NCBI RefSeq assembly: GCF_038051985.1 | Contig: NZ_CP150291.1 | Span: 2,852,001 to 2,916,000, forward strand | Reading direction: 5' to 3' | DNA length: 64,000 nucleotides | Source of the DNA: Solibacillus sp. FSL H8-0523 | GTDB taxonomy: Bacteria; Bacillota; Bacilli; Bacillales_A; Planococcaceae | Part shown: positions 28,459 to 37,455 of the stretch, one piece after another | How positions within the stretch are numbered: position 1 is the first letter of the stretch | How the letters are laid out: each line of letters opens with the position of its first letter | The notes under the pieces: generated by a model | Told to the model about the DNA's origin: nothing | The model's input: the letters and a program-made list of their open reading frames with translations, nothing else | The model's database searches: none | Program-made: the position numbers and the translations under genes

Positions 28459-28824
28459 TTACTGTTCAGGCTTGCGGTACTCCATGCCTAGTAATCGCTT
28501 AGTTTCTTCCATTACCCCATTTCGAATAGCGATATTTGAGTAACGGCGAACTTCTGAGTGCCCACGAAACAAAATTGTGTATTCGGTTACTAGATCATCG
28601 GCTCCTGTTTTTTCGACTTTACACCCGGCTTTGTAGAGCAGGTCGCGGTTGGCTTTCATCTCTTCAAAAACCTTCTTATTTTGCAGGTCATACCATTGGT
28701 CAAATACTGAGGCCATTTTGAGTTGACCGATGTATTGGCGGTCACGCTCAAGTGTTTTTAATGTCATGTCCAAAATGATGTAATTGTGTATTGGTGTTGC
28801 TAGTTTCATTAAATCCGCAAGCAT
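28459..28824 (-). CDS. Phage protein of unknown function
   Basis: 121 residues, mostly helical, with many charged residues and no membrane segment; I do not recognise a family. AAAGGATGG precedes the ATG by about six bases. It lies after the amidase terminator and may be expressed separately from the lysis cassette. Confidence 0.65.
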   Translation of the reverse strand: MLADLMKLATPIHNYIILDMTLKTLERDRQYIGQLKMASVFDQWYDLQNKKVFEEMKANRDLLYKAGCKVEKTGADDLVTEYTILFRGHSEVRRYSNIAIRNGVMEETKRLLGMEYRKPEQ

Positions 28825-28878
28825 TCAAAACCATCCTTTTTAGATTTAATTATAGAACAAATGTTCCTGTTTTGCTAC

Positions 28879-28913
28879 AAAAAAAGCCCAGCACCATTAT
28901 GGTACCAGGCTTT
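28879..28913 (-). terminator. Terminator of the lysis cassette
   Basis: A 15-bp stem (28883-28897 with 28899-28913) containing G-U pairs, followed on the minus strand by seven T. It lies directly after the amidase stop. Confidence 0.85.
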
Positions 28914-28916
28914 GAA

Positions 28917-29702
28917 TTATTTTGTAGTAGCTAAACGCTGATTAACAATCACTTTAAGGCCATCGTAATCACCGTTTGTCATATCACCCTTATCGAATTT
29001 ATCTAACCATGATTTATCAATAAGACCTTTACCTACGAATTGTACCAGCTCGTCGCGAACTGCTGACTTAGTTGTTGATGAAGTAAATTGCATAATGTTT
29101 GCATCTCCTTTTTTCCCAGTATTTTTATTGGCTGAGACTGCGATTTGATGGGCTGCATCTACTCGAGCGCGATACTTTGCAAATGTACCATCTCGGCGCA
29201 AAATCAGCTCTGGACAATACTTACCGCTCCAATCTTGGTGCGGTCGTACGTCTTTAGCTGACAAATTGTAATAGCGCATCAAATGGACCGTAAGAGCGAT
29301 TGCGTTTTCTTCCGCTTGATCATAACTTTTCTGGTCACTGTGCATACAAATTTCAAGGCCGATCGATTTGCTGTTGCCGTTTCCTTTCGCCCCGTCACCA
29401 CAATGCCAAGCCGTTTCGTTAAACGGAATGTGAATGTAAATATAATCTTCATCAATCGCAACATGCCAAGAAACGTGTGAGGTCTCGCGTATAGGCTTAC
29501 CGGCTAAGTTGTGTATTAAATGGTTGTGAGCTTTTGCATTAGCGCCTTTACCACGGTTGCCCGTGTTGTGAATCGTCACATACTGCGGTTTCATGGATGT
29601 GCATGGTCGAATTTCTGGATTGCCTTTCTTGATGATGTCGATAACAACTGTTGCTTTCCCGATTTTATCACCTGTTTTTAGTTCAGCTACTGCATAGGTC
29701 AT
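28917..29702 (-). CDS. N-acetylmuramoyl-L-alanine amidase endolysin
   Basis: A 261-residue phage endolysin with an Amidase_2 (zinc) domain. The first zinc histidine is in VTIHNTGNRG (about 43-52), WHVAIDEDYIYIHIPFNETAWHCGDG forms the active-site wall, and RPHQDWSGKYCPELIL (about 154-169) holds the second histidine and cysteine. The last 70 residues are an unidentified putative wall-binding region. It overlaps the holin stop by four bases; release to the wall needs the two holin genes upstream. Confidence 0.95.
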   Translation of the reverse strand: MTYAVAELKTGDKIGKATVVIDIIKKGNPEIRPCTSMKPQYVTIHNTGNRGKGANAKAHNHLIHNLAGKPIRETSHVSWHVAIDEDYIYIHIPFNETAWHCGDGAKGNGNSKSIGLEICMHSDQKSYDQAEENAIALTVHLMRYYNLSAKDVRPHQDWSGKYCPELILRRDGTFAKYRARVDAAHQIAVSANKNTGKKGDANIMQFTSSTTKSAVRDELVQFVGKGLIDKSWLDKFDKGDMTNGDYDGLKVIVNQRLATTK

Positions 29703-29971
29703 TTTGACTCACCTTCCTTTTTCCCGACAGCTTTAAGTGCATCAAATGTGCCGCTAGCTGCAAGTCCAGCAATTAAGCCAACGATAAGCATGTAATAAAG
29801 CTCATACTCACTTAACGGCCAGACAATTAAAGCAATAAAAATACCGACTACAATCGATGTAATCGGTAAGAATTGCGCTTTAATTGTAAATGTTTTTTTG
29901 ACTACCTCAACTACTGCCGTAACAATTGCTACTAAAGTTAACGCTACTAAAATTAATCCTGTTAAATCCAT
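29699..29971 (-). CDS. Phage holin
   Basis: 90 residues with three hydrophobic segments (LTGLILVALTLVAIVTAVV, FLPITSIVVGIFIALIVWPL, LYYMLIVGLIAGLAASG) and a charged C-terminal tail (KAVGKKEGESK), the standard holin layout. It sits between the BhlA-like gene and the amidase, overlapping the latter by four bases. Confidence 0.9.
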   Translation of the reverse strand: MDLTGLILVALTLVAIVTAVVEVVKKTFTIKAQFLPITSIVVGIFIALIVWPLSEYELYYMLIVGLIAGLAASGTFDALKAVGKKEGESK

Positions 29972-29973
29972 GC

Positions 29974-30234
29974 TTATGCACTCTCCTTATAAATGTGTTT
30001 TTCCATGCGATCCATACGACCTTCAACTGTTTCTAAACTCTCGCTGATTTTTTCCATAGTTTTGGCTTGCTCTGTTTGAGCTGCTGTTAATTTATCTAAG
30101 TTATTAAGCAGGCGCTCCTCGCGCTTACTAGAATGCTTCAACACGTACACCGCAAGACCGATACACAAAATTGACCACACAACTTGTGAGTTTGCGATTT
30201 GACTTGCTGCTGAAACGATTGCTACTACATCCAT
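29974..30234 (-). CDS. BhlA/UviB-family holin-like protein
   Basis: 86 residues: one N-terminal transmembrane helix (QVVWSILCIGLAVYVL), the KHSSKREERLL turn and an amphipathic coiled coil (EQAKTMEKISESLETVEGRMDRME), as in BhlA (Holin_BhlA). The gene starts at an AGGAGAGTGGGGCAATG context shared in part with other starts in this prophage. The two holins may act together or as holin and antiholin. Confidence 0.88.
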   Translation of the reverse strand: MDVVAIVSAASQIANSQVVWSILCIGLAVYVLKHSSKREERLLNNLDKLTAAQTEQAKTMEKISESLETVEGRMDRMEKHIYKESA

Positions 30235-30335
30235 TGCCCCACTCTCCTTTTTTACATGAAAATCACTCTCACTCAGACGAATCGAAATACTACTTTATGG
30301 GTAGTTGCCCATCTCGAATCGTTTGAAAAGCAATA

Positions 30336-30363
30336 TAAAAAGCACCCTCGGTTGAGAGTGCTT
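30336..30363 (-). terminator. Terminator before the holin genes
   Basis: AAGCACCCTC (30340-30349) pairs with GAGAGTGCTT (30354-30363), ten pairs with one G-U; T-rich on the minus strand. It separates the coiled-coil gene from the lysis cassette. Confidence 0.85.
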
Positions 30364-30368
30364 AAAAA

Positions 30369-30653
30369 TTAACTTTCGAATGCTTCCACTATACTTTCAA
30401 ACGCTTTAACATTTCCTCTAGCATGAGTTAAATTTTTTTGAGCTTCTACCAGCACGTTTCTTGCTGAATCGATATCGTTATCTAATATAAACTTTCCGGG
30501 TCCAGAAGTTAGCGAGCTGGCAATTTCAGTTAAAATTGTAACCCTTAATCTAGCAGATTCAACATTCTTTGTTTCTGTTTCTACTTCTTTTTTATAAAAA
30601 TCTAAACGTGAATTATAGTGCTCTTTTTCCTCTACAAAAACTTTTTCTCTCAT
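30369..30653 (-). CDS. Coiled-coil phage protein of unknown function
   Basis: 94 residues, predicted helical hairpin (EKEHYNSRLDFYKKEVETET and SARNVLVEAQKNLTHARGNV), soluble. A very strong ribosome binding site (AAAAGGAGGGG) precedes the ATG by six bases. It has its own terminator and is located between the O-antigen-ligase-like gene and the holins, so it could belong to the accessory pair. Function unknown. Confidence 0.7.
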   Translation of the reverse strand: MREKVFVEEKEHYNSRLDFYKKEVETETKNVESARLRVTILTEIASSLTSGPGKFILDNDIDSARNVLVEAQKNLTHARGNVKAFESIVEAFES

Positions 30654-30763
30654 TCAAATCCCCTCCTTTTATCTACTCAATTCGACAAAATGGAAGAATC
30701 AACCTTTAATAAGTTTTTGCTCTGTTTACTAATAAAAGTTACTGCGCAATTTGGAACTACTTA

Positions 30764-32005
30764 TTAACGCCAAACTAAACGTTTTCTTTTTCTTTTAATT
30801 ACTGGATTAAAGACATGTTTTTCAATTATTTGTTCTTGTTTATGCTTTTGAAATATCGTTCCTGCACTAAAGAAAGCGATAAGCATGATTAACTTGAACA
30901 TCATACCTTCGCCCATCGAAAGTAAAACAAAACCTGTTAAAGATATTAATGGTAAATATCTATACATATCATTAATATCTGATATTGCATATTTAATACC
31001 TTTAAACGTAAAAATAATTAAGACTAAAACAAATAAAAGTGTAGGTACCCATCCGAACTCACCTAACAGACCAACAAAAGTGTTATGTGCTCCTACCTCG
31101 GTGGCAGTTAAGAAATAGTTACTACCGTTACCAAATAAAGTAGATTGATTTAAAGTTTGTTCCCAAACCGAACCTCGTGTATCTAAGACGTCTCCGTTTG
31201 TAAGTTTTCTTTCAAATTTATAAATGATATTAAAATATAAATAATCATAAAATGGTGTAAGTTTTATAATTAAAAATGTTATAACTCCTAATAATGCCGT
31301 AGAAATAACTGTTTTTAATAAAGAGCCGAATCGGTGATACTTTATTAATCGTAACGAAACAATCATTAAACCAAAAATCAAACAGAATATTACAGCTAAT
31401 AAGCTGGTTCTACTCCCTGATAAAACCACTAAAAACAGTAAAACCAATAATAATGAAAAATCGAAAGCTATATTTTTGAATGATTGTTTCTTATCTGTTT
31501 TTAAAAAATATTGTTCTAATTTAAATAAAAACACTGCTGATAATGCTATCGACATTGTAGCTGCAATAGAGCCGAATGCATTAGGATTATAAAAAATTCC
31601 ACGATACGGGTTAGTATTAATGCCATATAAAAGTAAAGGGATTACCGTTAAAGGTACATGACTCCAAAATAAAGCGTTATATACAACTTTATTAGTAAAA
31701 TTTATTGATGGTAGTATTACAACTGCTGCTAAAAACAAAGAAAAAATGACTATACCATTAAGCATTAAATTAATATCTCCGTTTTTTAAAGCTGAAATAC
31801 CCGCCACAAATAAAAACAAATACATTAATAATGTTGTAAATATAGGAAATTTAAAATTATTATTTTTTCTTAATAGCAACATAGGAAATATCAACAAAAT
31901 CATACCTGAAATCGCAATGCTTCCTATGCTGTTAAATGTACCAGTTAAATACAACGAGCTCATTAAAAATACTAAAATCAAATAAACGTAAAACAGAACT
32001 ACCAC
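30764..32005 (-). CDS. O-antigen ligase/polymerase-like membrane protein (cargo)
   Basis: About 413 residues with some ten to eleven hydrophobic segments. NPNAFGSIAATMS, the VLSGSRTSLLAVI segment and the large loop ending VGAHNTFVGLLGEFGW are hallmarks of the Wzy/WaaL (O-antigen ligase) superfamily, which polymerises or transfers lipid-linked glycans. The coding sequence is visibly more AT-rich than the tail genes beside it, suggesting separate acquisition. It lies between the receptor-binding tail protein and the lysis genes, where conversion genes are often found. The start is uncertain: GTG 32005 has only a weak GAG-rich site, and an internal ATG or TTG is possible. Confidence 0.8.
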   Translation of the reverse strand: MVVLFYVYLILVFLMSSLYLTGTFNSIGSIAISGMILLIFPMLLLRKNNNFKFPIFTTLLMYLFLFVAGISALKNGDINLMLNGIVIFSLFLAAVVILPSINFTNKVVYNALFWSHVPLTVIPLLLYGINTNPYRGIFYNPNAFGSIAATMSIALSAVFLFKLEQYFLKTDKKQSFKNIAFDFSLLLVLLFLVVLSGSRTSLLAVIFCLIFGLMIVSLRLIKYHRFGSLLKTVISTALLGVITFLIIKLTPFYDYLYFNIIYKFERKLTNGDVLDTRGSVWEQTLNQSTLFGNGSNYFLTATEVGAHNTFVGLLGEFGWVPTLLFVLVLIIFTFKGIKYAISDINDMYRYLPLISLTGFVLLSMGEGMMFKLIMLIAFFSAGTIFQKHKQEQIIEKHVFNPVIKRKRKRLVWR

Positions 32006-32077
32006 TCCACTCTCAGAATTAATTTCTATACTATATTACCAAAATATCCGAGAGTTGGGTGAATTTTAACAAAAAAA

Positions 32078-33790
32078 TCAAACTCTTTCGATTTGTAATG
32101 TTGTGATTGTGTTGTAACGTGTTATAGATGTATCTTTCGATGATTTAACAATAATTTTAGCTTGCGTATTTTTAGCCATTACAAAAATGCGTGTAAGTGA
32201 CGCTGTATATGTTGCACCATTAACATACTCTCGCGATAGATAATGTTTAGCTGTGCCTACTTGTACCATAACCTCGATATAATCCCCTGGCGATAAATTA
32301 ATAAATTGTAAAGATGCATTAATGCGATATTTGCCGTCGTAAGGCGATGTAAATGTATCGTTGATGTAATATTTGTCTGTGTTTTCAACGTTTGTATCAA
32401 AAGGTATAACGGTTTCCATGTTAGCTGTTATTGTTTGGTCAGTGGATTTATTTAATAAAATCGGAGACATGCCGTTGTATGCAGCTGGCACAAATCGCGC
32501 ACCATTCCAAATTTGAAGCTCGTTTGTAGATTCAACGTAACGAGTTAAACCTGCCCGATTAATACGGTTGTTAGGTATTGCAGTTGGATTACCAAACTGT
32601 ATCATCGTAGGATTTAAGACGTATTCATCATTAACGTAGCCTTGTAACGCAAAAATATTTTCACCACTAGTTAATGCCATCGCTCGAACGCCATTGCTGT
32701 TGAGCGCGCTGTAATAAATTTGATAAACACCCTCGACTTTTAAAATACTGCTGCGGTATATCCCACGATTATCAAATGCTCGTGGGCTTTTTGATTTTTG
32801 TAAAATCACCTTAGGTTTCGTCCAATTTAATAAATCATTGGATTGCATGTAATACAAATCCGCATCGTTGTTAGATTGTCCAGTACGATATGCTTGTACG
32901 ACCATTTCATACCCCAGATCAGTCTTAATAAAGTCAATATGCCATAACCACCATGTATTATCTAAACCTTCAACGAAAACTTGTACTGGTTCCGTCCATG
33001 TTTGCATATTATCGCTGCTTTCACTATAAAAAACACGCCATCTACTACTAGATAACGCGACACTTAACATCTTATGTTTCGCATCTTCGTAAATCACAGA
33101 TGGAGATAAAAAATCACCCGTATTAAGTGTTCCCTCGCGAACTATTCGTGGTGCGTTTAATATAGTCCCATCGTATGTTGCAACTTTAAGTTGCGATTTA
33201 CTTTGAGATAATAGTGCTGTACGCCACATGATTTCTAACTGCCCTGTAATTGTATTGTAGATTAAATGAGTATCGTTATTGTAGTCACCTGTAACACCAC
33301 TCCACTCTTCTATTGCGTAACCAAAATAGTCAAAGAAATCAATTCCGTTATCCGACCACGCTAAACATGGATTTTCTTGGGTAGTATTGCCTCCCGGATA
33401 TGGTGTGTATGCCATCCAGTATTTATGTCCAAAAAGACTATCTTTGAAAAATAACACTTTCGGATGTATATTTTGATAGTTACCATACGGATTTTGTAAA
33501 CGGATAATGTCTTTTGAATTAGATATTGTTGGTATTTTTAATTCAGTTTGTGCCAATTGCTGAGTAAACCGTTCATCCACTTCGGTCAAATTTTCACTAA
33601 TTTCTTGCACTTCCGCAGTTTCTGCTGCTTTTTCTTGCAGCTCTTTCAACGCCTCGTAAGTTTTGTGGTGCAAATTATTAAAATAAGGTGCTGGTGGTTT
33701 AATACCTGCACCCCATCCGCTATTTTTAATTGCACTTGGAACTTCTACGCCAGGTTCATTCCATACTGGTAATGGTTTATTGAATGCCAT
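32078..33790 (-). CDS. Receptor-binding tail protein with beta-propeller domain
   Basis: 570 residues in four parts: a short virion-attachment segment with GWGAGIKPPAPYFNNLHH (about 1-45), a coiled coil (ALKELQEKAAETAEVQEISEN), a propeller of repeated blades (CLAWSDNGIDFFDYF, YSESSDNMQTWTEP, YMQSNDLLNWTKP, as in GH32/43/62-like folds), and a C-terminal C1q/TNF-like trimerisation domain (FTSPYDGKYRINASLQFINL). It probably recognises or cleaves a surface glycan. No catalytic triad can be asserted. AAAGGGGG lies about nine bases upstream of its ATG. Confidence 0.85.
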   Translation of the reverse strand: MAFNKPLPVWNEPGVEVPSAIKNSGWGAGIKPPAPYFNNLHHKTYEALKELQEKAAETAEVQEISENLTEVDERFTQQLAQTELKIPTISNSKDIIRLQNPYGNYQNIHPKVLFFKDSLFGHKYWMAYTPYPGGNTTQENPCLAWSDNGIDFFDYFGYAIEEWSGVTGDYNNDTHLIYNTITGQLEIMWRTALLSQSKSQLKVATYDGTILNAPRIVREGTLNTGDFLSPSVIYEDAKHKMLSVALSSSRWRVFYSESSDNMQTWTEPVQVFVEGLDNTWWLWHIDFIKTDLGYEMVVQAYRTGQSNNDADLYYMQSNDLLNWTKPKVILQKSKSPRAFDNRGIYRSSILKVEGVYQIYYSALNSNGVRAMALTSGENIFALQGYVNDEYVLNPTMIQFGNPTAIPNNRINRAGLTRYVESTNELQIWNGARFVPAAYNGMSPILLNKSTDQTITANMETVIPFDTNVENTDKYYINDTFTSPYDGKYRINASLQFINLSPGDYIEVMVQVGTAKHYLSREYVNGATYTASLTRIFVMAKNTQAKIIVKSSKDTSITRYNTITTLQIERV

Positions 33791-33805
33791 CCTACATTGC
33801 CCCCT

Positions 33806-34438
33806 TTAAATAGGTAAATCTTTAATATTTTCATCAGTAATCACAAAGCCGAGATGCCCACCCGTTGTTTGTGGTATATCACCAAAGCCTTTACTCGCAT
33901 CAACTTCTAAGCTTTCATCGCCGAATTCAAATGTACCTTCTAAATTGACCGAATCTACTTTTACACCAGCTGCCGCTGTTTGTTTAATCAAACGAATTAA
34001 GTTATGACCATCGATACCAGTACTAGCAATTGCACTATATGGCAATTGGTCGATTTTTATAGCTGCAGGTTCATCGCTCAAAACCCACAATTCACTAATT
34101 CCTACATCAATCCGGTCAACATTAAGTGCACCAGCAATAACGTTAATCATATGATTAATAGATCCGTCAGAAAGATTTCTCGCTATTTTTGATTTAAGTA
34201 ACACGCGATAAATTTCATCGCTTGCATACCCACGTTTTTGATTGACGTTTTCCCCAATTAAATCTAAAGTCGCACCTTCTGCACGATCAATTTCACGCCA
34301 TAACCGCATTCTATTTAGCGTTTCTTTTACCTCTTCGAATTGCACTGAAAATATAGAGATAAACTTATAAATATTGCTATCAGGATTTTTAACAAAATGG
34401 TCTGAAAATCGACTAATAATATTTTTTACGCTATACAA
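33806..34438 (-). CDS. Baseplate/tail protein, P2 gpI / XkdU-like position
   Basis: 210 residues. The segment EIDRAEGATLDLIGENVNQKRG and YRVLLKSKIARNLSDGSINHMINVIAG resemble DUF2612/gpI-type baseplate wedge proteins, which follow the J gene in contractile phages. The stop of gene J overlaps its start by eight bases. It would connect the baseplate to the receptor-binding protein. Confidence 0.82.
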   Translation of the reverse strand: MYSVKNIISRFSDHFVKNPDSNIYKFISIFSVQFEEVKETLNRMRLWREIDRAEGATLDLIGENVNQKRGYASDEIYRVLLKSKIARNLSDGSINHMINVIAGALNVDRIDVGISELWVLSDEPAAIKIDQLPYSAIASTGIDGHNLIRLIKQTAAAGVKVDSVNLEGTFEFGDESLEVDASKGFGDIPQTTGGHLGFVITDENIKDLPI

Positions 34439-35606
34439 CCTCTACCACCTCGATGTTTGAAGCATTTAATTGAGCCACTTCGTTAACGGCCACGTCAATG
34501 TTTAAATCATCATAAGTTACACCGTCCGTAGATACAGTGACGGTTACATCTTCAACGCTATCAATAAAAAGGCGTGACACCATGCGAGAAACTACAACGC
34601 TGTCTCCCATGTTTAAACCGGCATGAATTATGCCGGTTGTATCAACACCACCAACATATTTAACAAGCAAGTCTTTAATTTGTGCTATGTCTTGCTCTTT
34701 AAATAGTGTGTTGGTGCGTACTTGTACGTTAACGTGCACTGACACCTCGGTAGCTCGTGTAAAGCCAACTTGATGCACACGTGAACTATCATCGATTACG
34801 TCGACTACTGTTGTTCCATATGCGCGAATACCACCTGATTTTTTATTAAAAATAGAGTAAGCGATATCCTCGTCATCACCGCCTAATACAAACGTTTGTA
34901 ATGCCCTTGACGGCGTGCCGAACTCATCTACTGTATCTGTATCGTTATCTATTACACGTGCAGCGCGAACGTCGGAAATGCTTAATAAATGGGCACGAAT
35001 TGCGTTACCTGTTGCACTTCCCAATCCATCAACTGTAACTTCTGAACGAGCTCTAGCTTCTGCATCGCTCTCTTTTTCACGGCCACCCGTTGTTGGTTCG
35101 GTATTATTTACACTTGTTACATTTGCATCTGGATTGACAATAATGGTAATCGTATTAGCATTAACGTTTCCTGTTGATCCGATTGTTGTACAAACAATCT
35201 CCGATACTGCTGTACCGTTTGCATCAAGTGTTACATCGTACAACGTTTCAAAGTTAATATCCGTTGCTGTACCAACTAAAAAGCCACTCTCTACGGTATG
35301 TCCTGCTGTACCGTTTAAAGTGACTTGACCATATGCATATTCAGCTAAGTTTCGTGTAATTCCAGCGTACGGTAGTAACTTATCAAGCTGCACACCTTCA
35401 GCGGATTTACGATAAGCACTGTAATACACATCTTCTAAGTCTTGCCATAACAGCGATAAAAACCAAGCCATAACGCGAATAAAAATACCTAGTGCAGCTC
35501 GGCTACTTACATTGGCATCCGAGCCGAAATGTTCTTTTGCTTTCGCTGACATTTCGTTTACAAGTTCGTCGTATGTCTTGCGTTTAAAACCGTTTTTATC
35601 AAGCAT
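34431..35606 (-). CDS. Baseplate J-like protein (XkdT-like)
   Basis: 391 residues of the Baseplate_J family, part of the wedge in contractile tails. KSAEGVQLDKLLPYAGITRNLAEYAYG near 68-94 and TTGGREKESDAEARARSEVTVDGLGSATGNAIRAHLL near 170-207 are typical, as is the C-terminal VRTNTLFKEQDIAQIKDLLV. It overlaps both neighbours by eight bases. Confidence 0.95.
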   Translation of the reverse strand: MLDKNGFKRKTYDELVNEMSAKAKEHFGSDANVSSRAALGIFIRVMAWFLSLLWQDLEDVYYSAYRKSAEGVQLDKLLPYAGITRNLAEYAYGQVTLNGTAGHTVESGFLVGTATDINFETLYDVTLDANGTAVSEIVCTTIGSTGNVNANTITIIVNPDANVTSVNNTEPTTGGREKESDAEARARSEVTVDGLGSATGNAIRAHLLSISDVRAARVIDNDTDTVDEFGTPSRALQTFVLGGDDEDIAYSIFNKKSGGIRAYGTTVVDVIDDSSRVHQVGFTRATEVSVHVNVQVRTNTLFKEQDIAQIKDLLVKYVGGVDTTGIIHAGLNMGDSVVVSRMVSRLFIDSVEDVTVTVSTDGVTYDDLNIDVAVNEVAQLNASNIEVVEVV

Positions 35607-35952
35607 TTAAAATCACATCTCTTTCCAAGACGACACCGCTAGCCAAAGTAACTACATAGTTTATTGTGCGTTTTCGCGCTTTTTTATCACTGATAACCGT
35701 CACACTTTCAATCATATCGATACGTTCCTCTTGTGCTAAAACACGCAAAACTTCAGAACGAGCTTCGTCATCCGTAGTTTTTTCTAACAACAGCATGTGT
35801 TCTGTACCTGCTGATTCATCTAAAAACCATCCACCAAGATTAGTGCCGATTGATATTTCAACGCATTGTGCAACTTCTTCTGGTCCATCAATTAACACAA
35901 AATCGCCATTTTCAAAATGCAAATCACCGTTGATTAAATCTATTGTTTTCAT
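35599..35952 (-). CDS. gp25/XkdS-like baseplate protein
   Basis: 117 residues, DUF2634/W-gp25-like lysozyme-fold wedge protein (FENGDFVLIDGPEEVAQCVEISIGTNLGGWFLDES; REDVILNA-type end). It lies between the spike and J genes, as XkdS does in PBSX. Overlap with both neighbours suggests coupling. Confidence 0.88.
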   Translation of the reverse strand: MKTIDLINGDLHFENGDFVLIDGPEEVAQCVEISIGTNLGGWFLDESAGTEHMLLLEKTTDDEARSEVLRVLAQEERIDMIESVTVISDKKARKRTINYVVTLASGVVLERDVILNA

Positions 35953-36332
35953 TGCATAAACACCCCCACGATAACAGCGTCATGTACGCTAAACATTCGT
36001 GCGCCAGGGTAAACAATCGAACCATTTTGAGCATCATCAATAGCGCGTTGGTTAAATACCACTTGTACAACGTCCCCTGCTTGTAAGTGCGGATAAAACT
36101 CAATGATTTCGCTCGTATTATGCATTTTAAAACGTTGATACAATACTGGCACATCTTCGATTGGGGCAAGCGCTAAAGGTTCTTTATTGAACTCTTTCGT
36201 TTTAAAAAGCGGCTGAATTTTAGCGGTACATGTAGCTTCATCAAATGATAAAACCTTACATGGCATCGCTGTATTAATGCTTGTTAATATTTCACTTCGA
36301 TACCCTTCAAAAAAAGCTGATGTATTACTCAA
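35949..36332 (-). CDS. Baseplate spike protein, Gp138-N-like / XkdR position
   Basis: 127 residues. The N-terminal OB-like part (MPCKVLSFDEATCTAKIQPLFK) and LQAGDVVQVVFNQRAIDD match the Gp138/gpV-type membrane-piercing spike family. The gene order hub-spike-gp25-J fits a contractile baseplate. Confidence 0.85.
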   Translation of the reverse strand: MSNTSAFFEGYRSEILTSINTAMPCKVLSFDEATCTAKIQPLFKTKEFNKEPLALAPIEDVPVLYQRFKMHNTSEIIEFYPHLQAGDVVQVVFNQRAIDDAQNGSIVYPGARMFSVHDAVIVGVFMQ

Positions 36333-37132
36333 AGAATCGCCTCCACTTCCGTGTAAAATGTATCACCCTTGAAAGTGTGTTTTCCTTTTTGTACCCGAAC
36401 ACTTGCTTTAACTTCTACTGCATCAATTTTGATGATTGACGCTGTGTTCATGCGGTATTGTAATAAAGATTTAACTTTATAACCTTTCGCTTGTGCCTTA
36501 TTGATTTCTTTTTCAAAATACTCAGGAGATCCAATTAATCCTGTATTCGAGTTCAAAATAAAATTGTGGTTGTCGCCATCTCTAAGTGGTCTAATGTACG
36601 TTTGACCTTTATTGATATAACACGACACACCGCAATCTTTAGCAATCTTTTGTATTTCTTTGATGATTTCACCGTTAATCGAGTAACCCTTTTTATAAAC
36701 CTTGTTTAACGGTAGTTTAAGTACAGCGATTTTCAACCCAAGTGCTTTCGCTAAATCTTTAATCAATGCATCTGCCTTAATAGCTTTTTTATAAGCTTTT
36801 TGTAACGTCTTGTTCGCTTTAAATGGCACAGAATCCAACACTTTAATTGTTGTCAGTTTATCTGTACCGACACGTTTAGTTGAGTGGGATGCGATTTCAC
36901 CCTCTAAAATCAAACCTTTGTCGGCTAGATAACCTGCAACTAAAGAAAACTTTTGCCCTTTATTAAGCTGACTGATGGTGTTTTTAGATAAGTTGTAAAC
37001 GCTAATTGTACTTAAGTTCGGTGCTAAATCATCATCGAACGGGACCTCAAATTCAATATCCAAACTTGTATTATTCATTTTAACGGCTCCAGTAGTAATT
37101 TCTACTACTCGACCAAATAATGGTGTGCTCAA
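36329..37132 (-). CDS. Baseplate hub protein (XkdQ/gpD-like)
   Basis: 267 residues. FGRVVEITTG, FEVPFDDDLAPNLSTISVYNLSKNTI and DALIKDLAKALGLKIA correspond to phage hub proteins (gp27/gpD-like). It sits at the tail tip, joining tube, spike and wedges. It overlaps the spike and plug genes by four bases each. Confidence 0.85.
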   Translation of the reverse strand: MSTPLFGRVVEITTGAVKMNNTSLDIEFEVPFDDDLAPNLSTISVYNLSKNTISQLNKGQKFSLVAGYLADKGLILEGEIASHSTKRVGTDKLTTIKVLDSVPFKANKTLQKAYKKAIKADALIKDLAKALGLKIAVLKLPLNKVYKKGYSINGEIIKEIQKIAKDCGVSCYINKGQTYIRPLRDGDNHNFILNSNTGLIGSPEYFEKEINKAQAKGYKVKSLLQYRMNTASIIKIDAVEVKASVRVQKGKHTFKGDTFYTEVEAIL

Positions 37133-37455
37133 TCGTTCATCACCACCAAGAATACGGTTTTATTAAAGTTATCCCATCCTACACGCGATTCATTGCCCGA
37201 TTCATCGATTGGTACAATTGTTGGCGCTGGATAACGTTCATCGTAAATTTCGCTAAATAATGGCTCGCCATATGTGATTTTCTCATTAGCCACCAATGTT
37301 TCACCATCTTTTGATAAACTCGCGGTAAAAAAATCACTAACCTCGTTATATTCAAACGATATTTCAAACAACTCAACCCCTAGCTCAATCTCAAAAGAGT
37401 AAGGAATGAGCTCTCTCTCGACGTTAATATATTCCTTTTCAATCAATCCGCTCAC
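37129..37455 (-). CDS. Baseplate plug-like protein (Pam3 gp18-type)
   Basis: 108 residues, beta-rich, with YSFEIELGVELFEISFEYNEVSDFFTASL and the central YGEPLF..IYDERYPAPTIVPID segment found in small phage baseplate plug proteins. It lies between the LysM-domain protein and the hub gene. Confidence 0.75.
   Translation of the reverse strand: MSGLIEKEYINVERELIPYSFEIELGVELFEISFEYNEVSDFFTASLSKDGETLVANEKITYGEPLFSEIYDERYPAPTIVPIDESGNESRVGWDNFNKTVFLVVMND

Noticed and set aside
30235-30368. Gene in the gap before the holin genes
   Set aside because: Only a terminator and a leader are visible; no frame with a ribosome site was found.
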